51,152 nt of DNA from AP-16 sp036395835. Its GTDB lineage: Bacteria; Pseudomonadota; Alphaproteobacteria; Rhizobiales; Xanthobacteraceae. Positions 50,688-51,152 of this stretch are shown in pieces. The stretch spans positions 1 to 51,152 of the forward strand of contig DASWCW010000130.1 of assembly GCA_036395835.1 (NCBI GenBank). The letters are read 5' to 3'. A program made the translations under genes and the position numbers. The notes beneath the pieces are model-generated. The model searched no databases and had not been told where the DNA came from. It saw only the letters and a program-made list of their open reading frames with translations. Every line of letters starts with the position of its first letter. The first letter of the stretch is position 1.

Positions 50688-51152
50688 ATGAGCAGAATTT
50701 ATCTCGTTCGCCACGGCAGGGCCGCCGCAGACTGGGGTTCTCACGCCGATCCCGGGCTCGATGATGTCGGACGGACCCAGGCCGAGGCAATGGCCAAGGA
50801 ACTCGCGCCGAAGGGGCCGCTGCCGCTCATCGCAAGCCCGCTGCGGCGCACCCGCGAGACCGCGGCGGCGCTGGAGCGGCGATGGGGCATGGCGGCGCGG
50901 ATCGAACCGCGGGTCGGCGAGATACCCTCCCCGGTCGAGGACCTCGGTGCCCGCGCGGAATGGCTCCGCGGCATCATGCAGTGCCGCTGGCCGGAGCTTG
51001 CCGAGCCGCTGCAGCGCTGGCGCGAGACGGTGGTCGAGGCGCTCCGCGCGCTTTCCGAGGATGCGGTCGTGGTCTCGCACTATGTCGCCATCAACGTCGC
51101 GGTCGCGACCGCCCTTGAAGACCAACGGGTCACCTGCTTTCGACCGGACTAT
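50688..51152 (+). CDS. Histidine phosphatase family protein (partial)
   Basis: From the ATG at 50688 the frame is open to the window edge (155 codons). The phosphohistidine motif LVRHG is at residues 6-10, SPLRRTRETA near 55-64 is the second conserved block, and VVSHY near 131-135 holds the second catalytic His. This is the phosphoglycerate-mutase-like fold; bacterial members hydrolyse phosphate from varied substrates. The C-terminal end is cut off by the window edge. The upstream ribosome site is weak. Confidence 0.8.
   Translation, partial: MSRIYLVRHGRAAADWGSHADPGLDDVGRTQAEAMAKELAPKGPLPLIASPLRRTRETAAALERRWGMAARIEPRVGEIPSPVEDLGARAEWLRGIMQCRWPELAEPLQRWRETVVEALRALSEDAVVVSHYVAINVAVATALEDQRVTCFRPDY

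Overview
The window is GC-rich DNA, densely coding on both strands. It has long Liv-type and NitT/TauT-type ABC importer operons, a TRAP importer, CoA-transferase and SDR genes, and small secreted aromatic or glycine-rich proteins of a kind common in Hyphomicrobiales. I infer a soil alphaproteobacterium near the Bradyrhizobium/Xanthobacteraceae group. No rRNA, tRNA, IS element, prophage or CRISPR was recognised.

Layout. 1-8.5 kb holds a frameshifted zinc-ribbon gene, a repeat-rich secreted protein, an FTR1 iron permease, and two different GH13 enzymes on opposite strands with a SIR2-like protein between them. 8.5-15 kb holds a nucleotide-sugar-type epimerase and a minus-strand branched-chain amino-acid-type ABC operon (binding protein, LivH, LivM, LivG, LivF) ending in an SDR. 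15.2-19.3 kb holds a three-gene NMT1-type ABC importer divergent from a family III CoA-transferase.

19.3-26.2 kb is the most unusual part: six tightly packed minus-strand genes (TauE/SafE-type exporter, GcvT-like aminomethyltransferase, PanB-like protein, FolD, SoxC-like sulfite dehydrogenase, cytochrome c). They are divergent from a LysR regulator, and a perfect 6-5-6 palindrome lies in the shared promoter region. This pairs tetrahydrofolate one-carbon transfer with sulfite oxidation and export.

26.5-40.4 kb is a second catabolic block. A NitT/TauT-type importer with two permeases and two non-identical ATPases is followed by a plant-type [2Fe-2S]/flavin reductase and a cyclic-nucleotide-binding-fold protein. 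Converging on these are a Rieske ferredoxin and the beta and alpha subunits of a ring-hydroxylating oxygenase. Divergent from the oxygenase is a SoeABC-type cytoplasmic, membrane-anchored sulfite dehydrogenase. The simplest reading is uptake and oxygenolytic cleavage of an organosulfonate (or another aromatic acid), with the released sulfite oxidised by SoeABC.

40.5-51.2 kb holds a RanBP2-type zinc-finger miniprotein, a small membrane protein, an N-acyl-D-amino-acid deacylase-like hydrolase, a Tat-exported DUF6282-like protein, small secreted proteins, an HpnL-like flippase-domain protein, and a TRAP importer co-transcribed with a TauD-family 2-oxoglutarate dioxygenase. The right edge cuts a histidine-phosphatase gene.

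Three independent loci therefore point to sulfonate or sulfite metabolism: SoxC with its exporter, the Rieske oxygenase with SoeABC, and TauD with TRAP. The families are recognised from sequence. The substrates and the links between the loci are inference.
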